DNA of 9,885 nt from Prevotella sp. UBA2850 (GTDB taxonomy: Bacteria; Bacteroidota; Bacteroidia; Bacteroidales; Bacteroidaceae): assembly GCA_002350805.1 (NCBI GenBank), contig DEFO01000011.1, positions 1 to 9,885 on the forward strand, read 5' to 3'. This document shows, one piece after another, positions 1 through 8,800 of this stretch. Under the pieces are notes generated by a model, which did not search any database, was not told the DNA's origin, and saw only the letters and a program-made list of their open reading frames with translations. The position numbers were made by a program, and so were the translations under genes. Within the stretch, counting starts at the first letter, position 1. Each line of letters begins with the position of its first letter.

Positions 1-1194
1 AAGGGTAATGTAACAGACGACACCCGTATCCGCGGTGCTCTCCCCACACTGAAGAAGGTGCTTGCCGATGGCGGTGCTCTCATCATGATGAGCCACATGG
101 GCAAACCCAAGGGTAAGGTAAAGCCTGAGCTTTCCTTGTCTCAGATTGTAAAGAACGTCAGCGCAGCTTTGGGCGTTGATGTCAAGTTCGCCAAGGATGC
201 CGGCAATGCCGACGCAGAGGCTGCTGCCCTGAAACCGGGTGAGGCTCTGCTGCTTGAGAACCTTCGTTACTATCCCGAGGAGGAAGGCAAGCCCGTAGGC
301 GTGGAGAAGGGTACTCCCGAATACGACGAGGCCAAGAAGGCCATGAAGGCCAGCCAGAAGGAGTTTGCCAAGACTCTGGCCAGCTATGCCGACTGCTATG
401 TGATGGATGCCTTTGGCACCGCTCACCGCAAGCATGCCTCTACGGCTGTGATTGCCGACTATTTCGATGCTGACTCGAAGATGCTCGGTCTGCTGATGGA
501 GAAAGAGGTAACGGCCGTTGACAACGTGCTGTCGAACATCAAACGCCCGTTTGTGGCTATCATGGGCGGCTCGAAGGTGTCGTCGAAGATTGGCATCATC
601 GAGAACCTGCTGGGCAAGGTCGACAAGCTGATTCTTTGCGGCGGTATGACCTACACCTTCGCCAAGGCTCACAACGGTGAGATTGGCAACTCGATTGTTG
701 AGCTCGACAAGCTGGATGTAGCCCTGGGCGTTGAGGAACTGGCCAAGAAGAATGGCGTTGAGCTGGTGCTGGGCTCTGACTGCACAGCCACCAACGGTCT
801 CGACTTCGGCACCATGAGCTTAAAGGAAGGCGCTGAGATCATCACCTGCCCCGCCAATCAGGTTCCCGAGGGATTCGAGGGCGTGGATGCCGGTCCTGAG
901 AGCCAGAAAGCTTTTGCCAAGGCCATCGAGGGCGCCAAGACCATTCTGTGGAACGGTCCTGCAGGTGTCTTCGAGTGCGACGCTTTCACCCCGGGCAGCC
1001 GTGCCATCGGCGAGGCTATTGCCAAGGCTACTGCTGAGGGTGCCTTCTCGCTCATCGGCGGTGGCGACTCTGTGGCTTGCGTCAACAAATTCGGCCTGGC
1101 CGACAAGGTGAGCTACATTTCTACCGGCGGCGGTGCTCTGTTGGAGGCCATCGAGGGTAAGGTGCTGCCCGGCGTTGCTGCCATCAAAGGCTAA
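1..1194 (+). CDS. pgk: Phosphoglycerate kinase, 5' end cut off by the window
   Basis: This enzyme moves a phosphate from 1,3-bisphosphoglycerate to ADP, the first ATP-forming step of lower glycolysis, in the cytoplasm. The reading frame is open from base 1, so 397 residues are visible. The N-terminal strand with the usual RVDFNVP motif is missing, probably about 20-25 residues. Seen in order (visible numbering): DDTRIRGALPT at 6-16, SHMGKPKG at 31-38 (substrate site), LENLRYYPEEEG near 85-96, DAFGTAHRKHAS near 136-147, GGSKVSSKI at 189-197, the nucleotide-site motif NGPAGVFE at 318-325, IGGGDSVA at 352-359 and STGGGA at 374-379. A charged insert of about 20 residues between the LENLR and DAFGT motifs makes it longer than short PGKs and fits Bacteroidota. 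The GTG at 58 is internal, not a start. It is followed by an intrinsic terminator and converges with comEC. The identification is secure. Confidence 0.98.
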   Translation, partial: KGNVTDDTRIRGALPTLKKVLADGGALIMMSHMGKPKGKVKPELSLSQIVKNVSAALGVDVKFAKDAGNADAEAAALKPGEALLLENLRYYPEEEGKPVGVEKGTPEYDEAKKAMKASQKEFAKTLASYADCYVMDAFGTAHRKHASTAVIADYFDADSKMLGLLMEKEVTAVDNVLSNIKRPFVAIMGGSKVSSKIGIIENLLGKVDKLILCGGMTYTFAKAHNGEIGNSIVELDKLDVALGVEELAKKNGVELVLGSDCTATNGLDFGTMSLKEGAEIITCPANQVPEGFEGVDAGPESQKAFAKAIEGAKTILWNGPAGVFECDAFTPGSRAIGEAIAKATAEGAFSLIGGGDSVACVNKFGLADKVSYISTGGGALLEAIEGKVLPGVAAIKG

Positions 1195-1232
1195 GACCAC
1201 ACCGACCGAAAGGTTTCAGACACCATAAGAAC

Positions 1233-1268
1233 AAACTCCTGGAGCAACCGAGCTTCAGGAGTTTTTTT
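1233..1268 (+). terminator. Intrinsic terminator of pgk, possibly bidirectional
   Basis: A 13-bp stem pairs 1233-1245 (AAACTCCTGGAGC) with 1252-1264 (GCTTCAGGAGTTT), with one G-U wobble and a 6-base loop (AACCGA). A run of seven T (1262-1268) follows on the plus strand, so it should end pgk transcription 39 bases after the stop codon. Read on the minus strand, the same stem is followed by the moderately T-rich GTTCTTATGG, so it may also end the comEC transcript, less efficiently. The comEC stop codon (1257-1255) lies in the right arm. Confidence 0.85.
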
Positions 1269-2802
1269 CTGCTTTGACGAGGCGGCTGACGACAAACCGA
1301 TAGAAAAGGAAAACGAGTACGGCGAGCAGGAGATAGACCAGCAGAAGCAGGAGGAAACGGATGTGAACATGGTCGATGCAGGCTCCCGGCCATGAAGAAA
1401 CGGTTGTGAGCGAGCGGTTGAGCAACGAGGCGACTCCGTCCAATGCCTGCGAGAGGAAGACAGAGACAAAGTGGACACGAAGGAAAAACGAGACGAAAAC
1501 AGCCACGGCAAGATAGATGATGACAGTGGCCAGGGGGATGACCAGGAAATTGACCAGCAGGCCATAGCATGCCACGCGCTCAAAGTAGTAGCACACGAGT
1601 GGAGCCGTGCCTAGCTGGGCAGACAAAGACACGCACAACATCGTCCAGAACCAGCGAAACACCCGATGCTCCATGAGCCACTTGGCGCTGAGGAGCTGCA
1701 TCAGCATGGGATAGAGCACCAAGATGGAAAACACGGCCAGGACAGAGAGCTGGAAGCCGATGTCGTAGAGGCTGAGCGGATGGACGACGAGCATGATGAT
1801 GACCGCGAGAGACAACGTGCTGAGCGACATCGGCCTGCGATGCAACAAGCCAATGACTCCGTAGACCGTGATCATGATGGCGGCTCGCACAACACTTGCC
1901 GGCATACCAACCATGATGACATAAGCCCAGATGGCCGCCAGGAGAAATAGCTCGCGCAAGACATGCCGGCGCCCCGCTCCCACAAGAAAAGACAGCAGAA
2001 CATAGATGATACTCAGATGCAAACCGCTCAGGGCAAGCACATGGCTGGCACCACTGACGGCATAGACGTCGCGAGTCATCTCTGCAAGCATCGACTTATC
2101 GCCAAGGGTCATGGCCATCGCAACAGCCATGTTTTGACCATTCAGCCCTAGTGAGCCTGCCGTAGAGATGAGCTGCTGGCGAACGCGCAAGAGCATCAGG
2201 CGTGCACGCTCAAAAAGGGAAAGGGGCGCGAGGTCGGCAGCTGTCTTCTGCCAGTCAGACCAATAGATGAAGGTAGTACCCACAAAGCCATGACTCTCAA
2301 GATAGCGCACATAATCAAAGTTGGAATCATGGTAATTTACCGGCAGCTCTATCACGGATGAGGCCTGGATACCATCGTTGACATGAAGGTGCTTGTAATG
2401 GCTATCGACGGTATCGCGCAGAATAGATGCTTTCAGCTTCTTACCACTCCACTCACCAGTAGTTACCATAAGGTCGCAACGGATGACCTTCCCACGCTCT
2501 ACGGGTTCGCTCAGCAGAACAGCCCGATAGGCCACCGTTTGCCCCACCGATGCCGGCACACCCAACGACTCTTTGTCGATGGTGACGAGTGTGCATCCAA
2601 AGAATACAGAGGCAAGCATGACAGCCGCTCCTTGCCAGTAGGTATGCCTGAAACAAGCAGCCGAAAGAAGCAGCAGCAAGCAGAAACCGGCAATCGGAAG
2701 CCAGGGCGAAGGCATGAGCACATCACCCAAGATGATGCCGGCAATGAGGCAGATGGCAATGCGTAGTGGCGGGAATAAATGGATGGAGCCTACTGGGTTC
2801 AT
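1255..2802 (-). CDS. comEC: ComEC/Rec2-family membrane protein, short form without the metallo-beta-lactamase domain
   Basis: ComEC proteins form the inner-membrane channel that passes single-stranded DNA into the cytoplasm during natural transformation. This one has 515 residues. Residues 1-75 contain hydrophobic segments (about 13-30, 34-49, 58-75). Residues 85-185 form a soluble region fitting the DUF4131/OB-like domain, ending in the family-typical NFDYVRYLESHG at 161-172. The Competence (PF03772-type) domain follows: LGDKSML at 233-239, SGASHVLALSGLHLSII at 250-266, MPASVVRAAIM at 300-310, PLSLYDIGFQLSVLA at 342-356, and AQLGTAPLVCYYF at 395-407. Two further hydrophobic segments end the protein, which stops with a basic tail. 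Classical ComEC of 700-800 residues carries a C-terminal metallo-beta-lactamase domain; it is absent here and the next gene leaves no room for it. The start ATG overlaps the upstream HAD stop (ATGA), suggesting coupling. The family is sure; a role in actual DNA uptake is inferred. Confidence 0.93.
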   Translation of the reverse strand: MNPVGSIHLFPPLRIAICLIAGIILGDVLMPSPWLPIAGFCLLLLLSAACFRHTYWQGAAVMLASVFFGCTLVTIDKESLGVPASVGQTVAYRAVLLSEPVERGKVIRCDLMVTTGEWSGKKLKASILRDTVDSHYKHLHVNDGIQASSVIELPVNYHDSNFDYVRYLESHGFVGTTFIYWSDWQKTAADLAPLSLFERARLMLLRVRQQLISTAGSLGLNGQNMAVAMAMTLGDKSMLAEMTRDVYAVSGASHVLALSGLHLSIIYVLLSFLVGAGRRHVLRELFLLAAIWAYVIMVGMPASVVRAAIMITVYGVIGLLHRRPMSLSTLSLAVIIMLVVHPLSLYDIGFQLSVLAVFSILVLYPMLMQLLSAKWLMEHRVFRWFWTMLCVSLSAQLGTAPLVCYYFERVACYGLLVNFLVIPLATVIIYLAVAVFVSFFLRVHFVSVFLSQALDGVASLLNRSLTTVSSWPGACIDHVHIRFLLLLLVYLLLAVLVFLFYRFVVSRLVKAEKNS

Positions 2803-3434
2803 ACCAGCTGGAGCAAATGGTCGAAGCGGTCGATGATGTAATCGGGCGACTGCTGAAGGAGTTCGGAACGCGACTGGTTACCGTAGGTGACGGCCACCGT
2901 CTTGCAACCGGCACGCTGACCCATAGCTATATCGTATGTGGTGTCGCCCACCACAATGGCATCAGCAGCAGCAATGCCGAAAGCCTCGAGGGTTTTCAGC
3001 ACGGGTTCGGGATGAGGCTTGGCATGAGTCACCTCGTTGGCGCTGACCACGTAGGAGATGAGCGCCTGCAGATGCATGTCGGCCAGAAAGCCTTCGAGCG
3101 ATGCCCTGCTTCGGCTGCTGGCAATGGTCAGGCGATGCCCTTGCTGATGTAGTGCATGAAGGGTTTCGAAAACATGGGGGAAGACGGGCACGACACCAGG
3201 CTGATTGTTTTCGAAAAAGAAACGGGTATAGACAGCCGCACACTTCTCGCCCATGGCATCGTCGACATCCAGCAGACGGGTAAATGTCTCTTTCAGGGGA
3301 AGGCCTATCATAGCCGCACACTGGGCATCGGTGCGCGAGGGAAGGTTCAAGGCGCGGAGTGTCTGCTGCATAGTGCCGACGATGATAGAGCGGGTGTCGG
3401 CAAGCGTACCATCGAAATCGAGGATAATGGTCAT
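2799..3434 (-). CDS. HAD-superfamily phosphatase (subfamily I, phosphoglycolate phosphatase/PpaX-like)
   Basis: A cytoplasmic phosphohydrolase of 211 residues. All four HAD motifs are intact: motif I DFDGTLADT with nucleophile Asp6 and acid/base Asp8; motif II Ser106 or Ser107 in TIASSRS; motif III Lys139 in AKPHPEP; motif IV GDTTYDIA with Asp164 and Asp168 for Mg2+. Residues of about 15-85 lie between motifs I and II and fit the helical C1 cap. This pattern matches phosphoglycolate phosphatase, pyrophosphatase PpaX and beta-phosphoglucomutase relatives; the substrate cannot be read from the sequence, so no symbol is given. I chose the ATG at 3434 because it places the nucleophile at residue 6; an in-frame GTG at 3446 would add only MLPA. 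There is no Shine-Dalgarno motif. It lies 73 bp after nuoN, beyond a hairpin, and overlaps comEC by 4 bp, so these two genes probably share a transcript. Confidence 0.93.
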   Translation of the reverse strand: MTIILDFDGTLADTRSIIVGTMQQTLRALNLPSRTDAQCAAMIGLPLKETFTRLLDVDDAMGEKCAAVYTRFFFENNQPGVVPVFPHVFETLHALHQQGHRLTIASSRSRASLEGFLADMHLQALISYVVSANEVTHAKPHPEPVLKTLEAFGIAAADAIVVGDTTYDIAMGQRAGCKTVAVTYGNQSRSELLQQSPDYIIDRFDHLLQLV

Positions 3435-3455
3435 AGCGGGTAACACTATTGAAAG

Positions 3456-3490
3456 AGAGAGGGGCAGGGTTTCAGCCCCACCCCTACTCT
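3456..3490 (-). terminator. GC-rich hairpin in the nuoN-HAD gap, possible weak terminator or mRNA end
   Basis: On the minus strand AGGGGTGGGG (3485-3476) pairs with CCCTGCCCCT (3469-3460) around the 6-base loop CTGAAA. Eight pairs are Watson-Crick and two adjacent ones are wobbles. A further four pairs (AGAG with CTCT, 3490-3487 and 3459-3456) extend it past one bulged base. It starts just after the nuoN stop. No clear T-run follows on either strand, so full intrinsic termination is doubtful. It could lower read-through from nuo into the HAD-comEC pair, or protect the 3' end of a processed nuo mRNA. Confidence 0.45.
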
Positions 3491-3507
3491 ATTCGGAAAT
3501 GTATTGT

Positions 3508-4962
3508 TTACATAGCTGCGAAAATCCAGTCGTAGATGAACGAGCACACTCCAAAGAGCACGATGCCTGCTGTGCAGAGGGCAAGGGCCAGCTTGGTGTT
3601 CAGGTCGCTCTTAAACTGGGGCAGCGGGTTGTCGGCGCCCTTGATATACATGGCCTTGACAATGAGCAGATAGTAGTAGAGACTCACTACCGTGTTGACC
3701 AATGCCACAAAGACTACAAAGTAGGCAGCAAACGAGCCTTGCTTAGCAGCAGCCATGAACACAAAGAACTTAGAGAACATACCGGCGAACGGCGGTATAC
3801 CACCCAGCGAGAAGAGGGCCAGCGTCATAAGGAACGACAGCTTGGGGTTGGTGCGGTAGAATCCGTTGTAGGCGTCCATATCCGTACGACCACCATTACG
3901 CTCCTCTACGGCAGCTATAATGGAGAAAACGGAAAGGTTGGCAACCACATAGACCAGCACGTAGTACATCAGGGCCGTGACACCCATCGGGTTGTTACCC
4001 ACCACGGCCAGCATGATATAACCGGCCTGCGAGATAGAACTGAAGGCCATGAATCGCTTGAGGTCGCTTTGGCGGATGGCAAAGAGGTTGGCCACGGTGA
4101 TACTAAGTACAATGACGATGTAGAGCATCATCTCCCAATACTCGACCATCGGCTGGAACACCTTCATCAGAATGGCGCAAAGCGTGAAGGCTGCGGCTCC
4201 CTTAGAGATAACACTCAGATAACCAGTAACGGTGGTAGGAGCACCCTCGTAGGTATCGGCCGTCCAGAAGTGGAAGGGAACGAGCGAAATCTTGAAGCCT
4301 AGTCCGCTGAAGAAGAATACTAGTCCCATAATGCTGAGGGGCTTAACTGTGACGATTTCGGCTACATCGGCAAAATAGAGAGTTCCGCAAGCAGCATAGA
4401 TGAACGAAATTCCGAAGAGCATCACACCACTTGAGAAGGTGGCAACCAGAATGTATTTGGCGGCACCCTCTGCACTCTTCTGACGGCGGTCGAAGGCCAC
4501 CAGGCAAGCCATGGGCACTGATGCCATCTCAAGACCCAGGAAGAACATCAGGAAATGCCCGGCCGACATCATCATGTTCATACCAAGCAAGGTAGAAACG
4601 ACAAGCATATAGAACTCGCCCTCCTTGTGACCGTCCTGGCCATTCACGGCACTATTGGTAATCCACCTTTTCGACTGGATGAGAACAATTACTGTGCCGA
4701 TGCCAAGAATAATCTTCATCACATGGATGGCCTGGGTAGAGATATACATACCGCCAAACGCATCGGACGGGGTGCTCAGGAACGAGAATACCACATAGGC
4801 CGCCATCAGGCACACCACTAATGGATTGAATAAGTCGCGATGTGAGGGAGTGCCCTCGTCAGACCTCATCTTGCAAGAGATAAAATCCCATGCGAACACC
4901 AGCAGAAGGATACCTGTAAGATAAACTTCCGGCAACATATTTAAAAACTGTCCGTAATTCAT
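3508..4962 (-). CDS. nuoN: Complex I membrane subunit N (antiporter-like)
   Basis: One of three Mrp-antiporter-like proton-pumping subunits of respiratory complex I, in the cytoplasmic membrane, expected next to NuoK and NuoM. It has 484 residues, full length for the family, with hydrophobic segments throughout, consistent with the usual 14 helices. The central signature runs from FKISLVPFHFWTADTYEGAP (222-241) to the GYLSVISKG segment. Charged residues of the pumping pathway are all present: Glu145 in LGLEMASVP (E. coli Glu133), Lys224 (Lys217), Lys254 (Lys247) and Lys398 in GMFSKFFVF (Lys395). The spacing between the TM7 and TM8 lysines equals that in E. coli. It is the last nuo gene, 18 bp after nuoM, and has a near-consensus Shine-Dalgarno site, unlike most of its neighbours. 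A 73-bp gap with a hairpin follows. The identification is secure. Confidence 0.97.
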   Translation of the reverse strand: MNYGQFLNMLPEVYLTGILLLVFAWDFISCKMRSDEGTPSHRDLFNPLVVCLMAAYVVFSFLSTPSDAFGGMYISTQAIHVMKIILGIGTVIVLIQSKRWITNSAVNGQDGHKEGEFYMLVVSTLLGMNMMMSAGHFLMFFLGLEMASVPMACLVAFDRRQKSAEGAAKYILVATFSSGVMLFGISFIYAACGTLYFADVAEIVTVKPLSIMGLVFFFSGLGFKISLVPFHFWTADTYEGAPTTVTGYLSVISKGAAAFTLCAILMKVFQPMVEYWEMMLYIVIVLSITVANLFAIRQSDLKRFMAFSSISQAGYIMLAVVGNNPMGVTALMYYVLVYVVANLSVFSIIAAVEERNGGRTDMDAYNGFYRTNPKLSFLMTLALFSLGGIPPFAGMFSKFFVFMAAAKQGSFAAYFVVFVALVNTVVSLYYYLLIVKAMYIKGADNPLPQFKSDLNTKLALALCTAGIVLFGVCSFIYDWIFAAM

Positions 4963-4970
4963 AATCTTAG

Positions 4971-4977
4971 CCTCCTT
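4971..4977 (-). promoter_or_regulatory. Shine-Dalgarno site of nuoN
   Basis: The minus strand reads AAGGAGG, 8 bases before the nuoN ATG, a near-perfect match to the anti-Shine-Dalgarno sequence at good spacing. It lies wholly in the 18-bp nuoM-nuoN spacer, so coding constraint does not explain it. Bacteroidota mRNAs mostly lack such sites, and the starts of nuoI, nuoJ, nuoL, nuoM, the HAD gene and comEC show none. Confidence 0.8.
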
Positions 4978-4980
4978 CTA

Positions 4981-6480
4981 TTAAATGTTAGCAAATGCTG
5001 GATTGACAATACTCAGGATAGGACCAACGGCATCGGAGATGACATTGCTGGCCCAGAGGGGGAACAGACCCAGACCTGCCACACAGGCAATGAGGCAAAT
5101 CACGGCAACACGCTCGTCCCATGTGGCATCAGTCAGCTCTTCGTAGTGAGGATCGGCCACCTTCTGATAGAGAATCTTACCAACCGTACGCAAAATGAAC
5201 ACGGCTGTAGCGACTATAGAGGTACATGCTATAATGGTGCAGGCACGATGGAACGTGTCGTTGTTGGCAAACGAGCCCACGAAGATGGTCATCTCTGCAG
5301 CAAAGCCCGAGAAACCGGGAAGACCCAGATTGGCCAGACCGGCAATCACATAGCCTACGCCGAGGAATGGCATGATCTTCATCAGACCGCCCAGTTTACG
5401 AACGTCGCGAGTATGAGTACGGCCGTATATCATACCGATGAGGGCAAAGAACAGAGCTGTCATCAAACCATGAGAAAGCATCTGCAGAATAGCACCCGTA
5501 CAGGCGGTGTTTGTCATCATGAGCAAGGCGAACAAAACTAGACCGCAGTGGCTCACCGACGAGTAGGCGTTAATATACTTCAAATCGGTCTGCACACAAG
5601 CTGACAGGGCACCGTAAACCACTGAGATGGTGGTCAATATGAGGAAAATCCACGAAAGTTCCTGGGCAGCCTCGGGCAACAGGTACATGGCAACGCGGAA
5701 GCAACCGTAGCCTCCGAGTTTCATCAGCACACCGGCGTGGAGCATAGACACGGCAGTCGGCGCGCTGGCATGACCGTCGGGAGACCATGTGTGGAACGGG
5801 AACATGGCTCCAAGTACACCGAAACCGATGAAGATGAAGGGGAAGAACACCTTCTGAATCTCCACAGGGATATTGTGCATGGCGGCAATCTCGTTGACAT
5901 TCATGGTCGTGGCACCACTAAAGTAGTAGATGCCCAAGATGCCAATAATGAGCAGAGCAGAGCCTCCCATCAGCATCAGCGTCAGCTTCATGGCCGCATA
6001 CTCCTTGGCACCACTACCCCACACACCAATCAGCAGGTACATCGGGATGAGCGCCACCTCATAGAACATGAACATGGTGAAAAGGTCGGTGCAGATGAAG
6101 AAGCCGAACACACCTGTGGAAAGCAGGGTGAACCAGAGGAAATACTCTTTAGTGAGCGGTTTCAACTGCCATGAGGCAAAGGTTCCGGTGAACACGATGA
6201 TACTAGATAGAAGCAGCATGACCACCGAAATTCCATCGACACCAACTGAATAAGCAATATTGAGTGGGGCAAACCATGGTGTGCTATATGTCAGCAACAT
6301 TTCAGCCGAATTACCAGCTGCACGCTGCTGTACGAAATAGATGGTCAGCCAGATGGAGAGGGCCAGCAGACACGAAGAGCCAGCCACCATCACACCACGC
6401 ACCTGATTGAGATTCTTGGCGAGCCACAATCCCAGAAGCATCAGTGCGGGAATAACTACGAATAATGTTAATATACTCAT
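4981..6480 (-). CDS. nuoM: Complex I membrane subunit M (antiporter-like) with TM7 lysine replaced by leucine
   Basis: The middle Mrp-antiporter-like subunit of the complex I membrane arm, expected between NuoN and NuoL. It has 499 residues, full length for NuoM, consistent with 14 helices. The signature FPFHTWSPDGHASAPTAVSM (227-246) is followed by HAGVLMKLGGYG. Functional positions compared with E. coli NuoM as I recall it: Glu141 in FYEVALIPMYLL matches Glu144, Lys254 matches Lys265 (TM8), and Glu396 in FSGFAAEMTIF matches Glu407 (TM12). The TM7 lysine (E. coli Lys234) falls on Leu223 in FGVLGAMFPFH; the alignment is gap-free because the distance to the TM8 lysine is 31 residues in both. 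Whether this is normal for the phylum cannot be judged here. The gene starts 4 bp after the nuoL stop with no Shine-Dalgarno site and ends 18 bp before nuoN. The reading frame is intact. Confidence 0.97.
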   Translation of the reverse strand: MSILTLFVVIPALMLLGLWLAKNLNQVRGVMVAGSSCLLALSIWLTIYFVQQRAAGNSAEMLLTYSTPWFAPLNIAYSVGVDGISVVMLLLSSIIVFTGTFASWQLKPLTKEYFLWFTLLSTGVFGFFICTDLFTMFMFYEVALIPMYLLIGVWGSGAKEYAAMKLTLMLMGGSALLIIGILGIYYFSGATTMNVNEIAAMHNIPVEIQKVFFPFIFIGFGVLGAMFPFHTWSPDGHASAPTAVSMLHAGVLMKLGGYGCFRVAMYLLPEAAQELSWIFLILTTISVVYGALSACVQTDLKYINAYSSVSHCGLVLFALLMMTNTACTGAILQMLSHGLMTALFFALIGMIYGRTHTRDVRKLGGLMKIMPFLGVGYVIAGLANLGLPGFSGFAAEMTIFVGSFANNDTFHRACTIIACTSIVATAVFILRTVGKILYQKVADPHYEELTDATWDERVAVICLIACVAGLGLFPLWASNVISDAVGPILSIVNPAFANI

Positions 6481-6484
6481 ATCT

Positions 6485-8482
<1,998 letters not shown>

Positions 8483-8488
8483 AACTGT

Positions 8489-8797
8489 TTACCATTTCAT
8501 ATTTTTAATACTTTCAACGCTGTCGCTCTTGAAGTGGCGATAGACATTGAGAATAATCGCAATAGCCACAGCACTCTCGGCGGCGGCAACGCCAATGACA
8601 AACAAGGTCATAAACATACCCTCCATGCCGTTGGGATACAGCAGGCGGTTGATGGCGGCAAAATTGATGTCAACAGCATTAAGCACCAGCTCGACAGAGA
8701 TGAGCATTGCAATCAGATTGCGACGGGTGACAAAACCATAGACACCAATGAAGAATAGCAGCGCACTCAGCGCAAAATAACATTCTACGGGTACCAT
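8489..8797 (-). CDS. nuoK: Complex I membrane subunit K
   Basis: A small membrane subunit (102 residues, usual size about 100) that links the quinone-site end of complex I to the antiporter-like subunits and resembles MrpC. Three hydrophobic helices are visible (about 6-23, 28-48, 60-86). The two membrane glutamates central to proton transfer are conserved: Glu36 in ISVELVLNAVDINF and Glu74 in GVAAAESAVAIAI (E. coli Glu36 and Glu72). The loop after helix 1 carries Arg25-Arg26. The residue in NAVDINF is Asp where many homologues have Asn. It starts 3 bp after the nuoJ stop and has a strong Shine-Dalgarno site inside the nuoJ 3' end. The basic C-terminal tail (RHFKSDSVESIKNMKW) is somewhat longer than in short homologues. 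Confidence 0.97.
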   Translation of the reverse strand: MVPVECYFALSALLFFIGVYGFVTRRNLIAMLISVELVLNAVDINFAAINRLLYPNGMEGMFMTLFVIGVAAAESAVAIAIILNVYRHFKSDSVESIKNMKW

Positions 8798-8800
8798 TGC

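Noticed and set aside
820..1200. A 126-codon open frame on the minus strand opposite the pgk 3' half.
   Set aside because: The pgk frame is continuous and carries conserved motifs through this stretch; the antisense product has no recognisable features.
3435..3446. A GTG start at 3446 for the HAD gene.
   Set aside because: It would add only four residues before the ATG that sits at the usual distance from the DFDGT motif, and there is no ribosome-binding signal to favour it.
3491..3505. A TACATTTC sequence on the minus strand just after nuoN, close to the Bacteroidota -7 box TAnnTTTG.
   Set aside because: The last base does not match and there is no TTG -33 element at the right spacing, so a promoter is not supported.
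3253..4302. A 349-codon open frame on the plus strand across the HAD gene 5' end and nuoN.
   Set aside because: It is antisense to two clear genes. Its product is rich in His, Asp, Gly and Arg, as expected when hydrophobic codons of a membrane protein are read in reverse, and it shows no recognisable domain.
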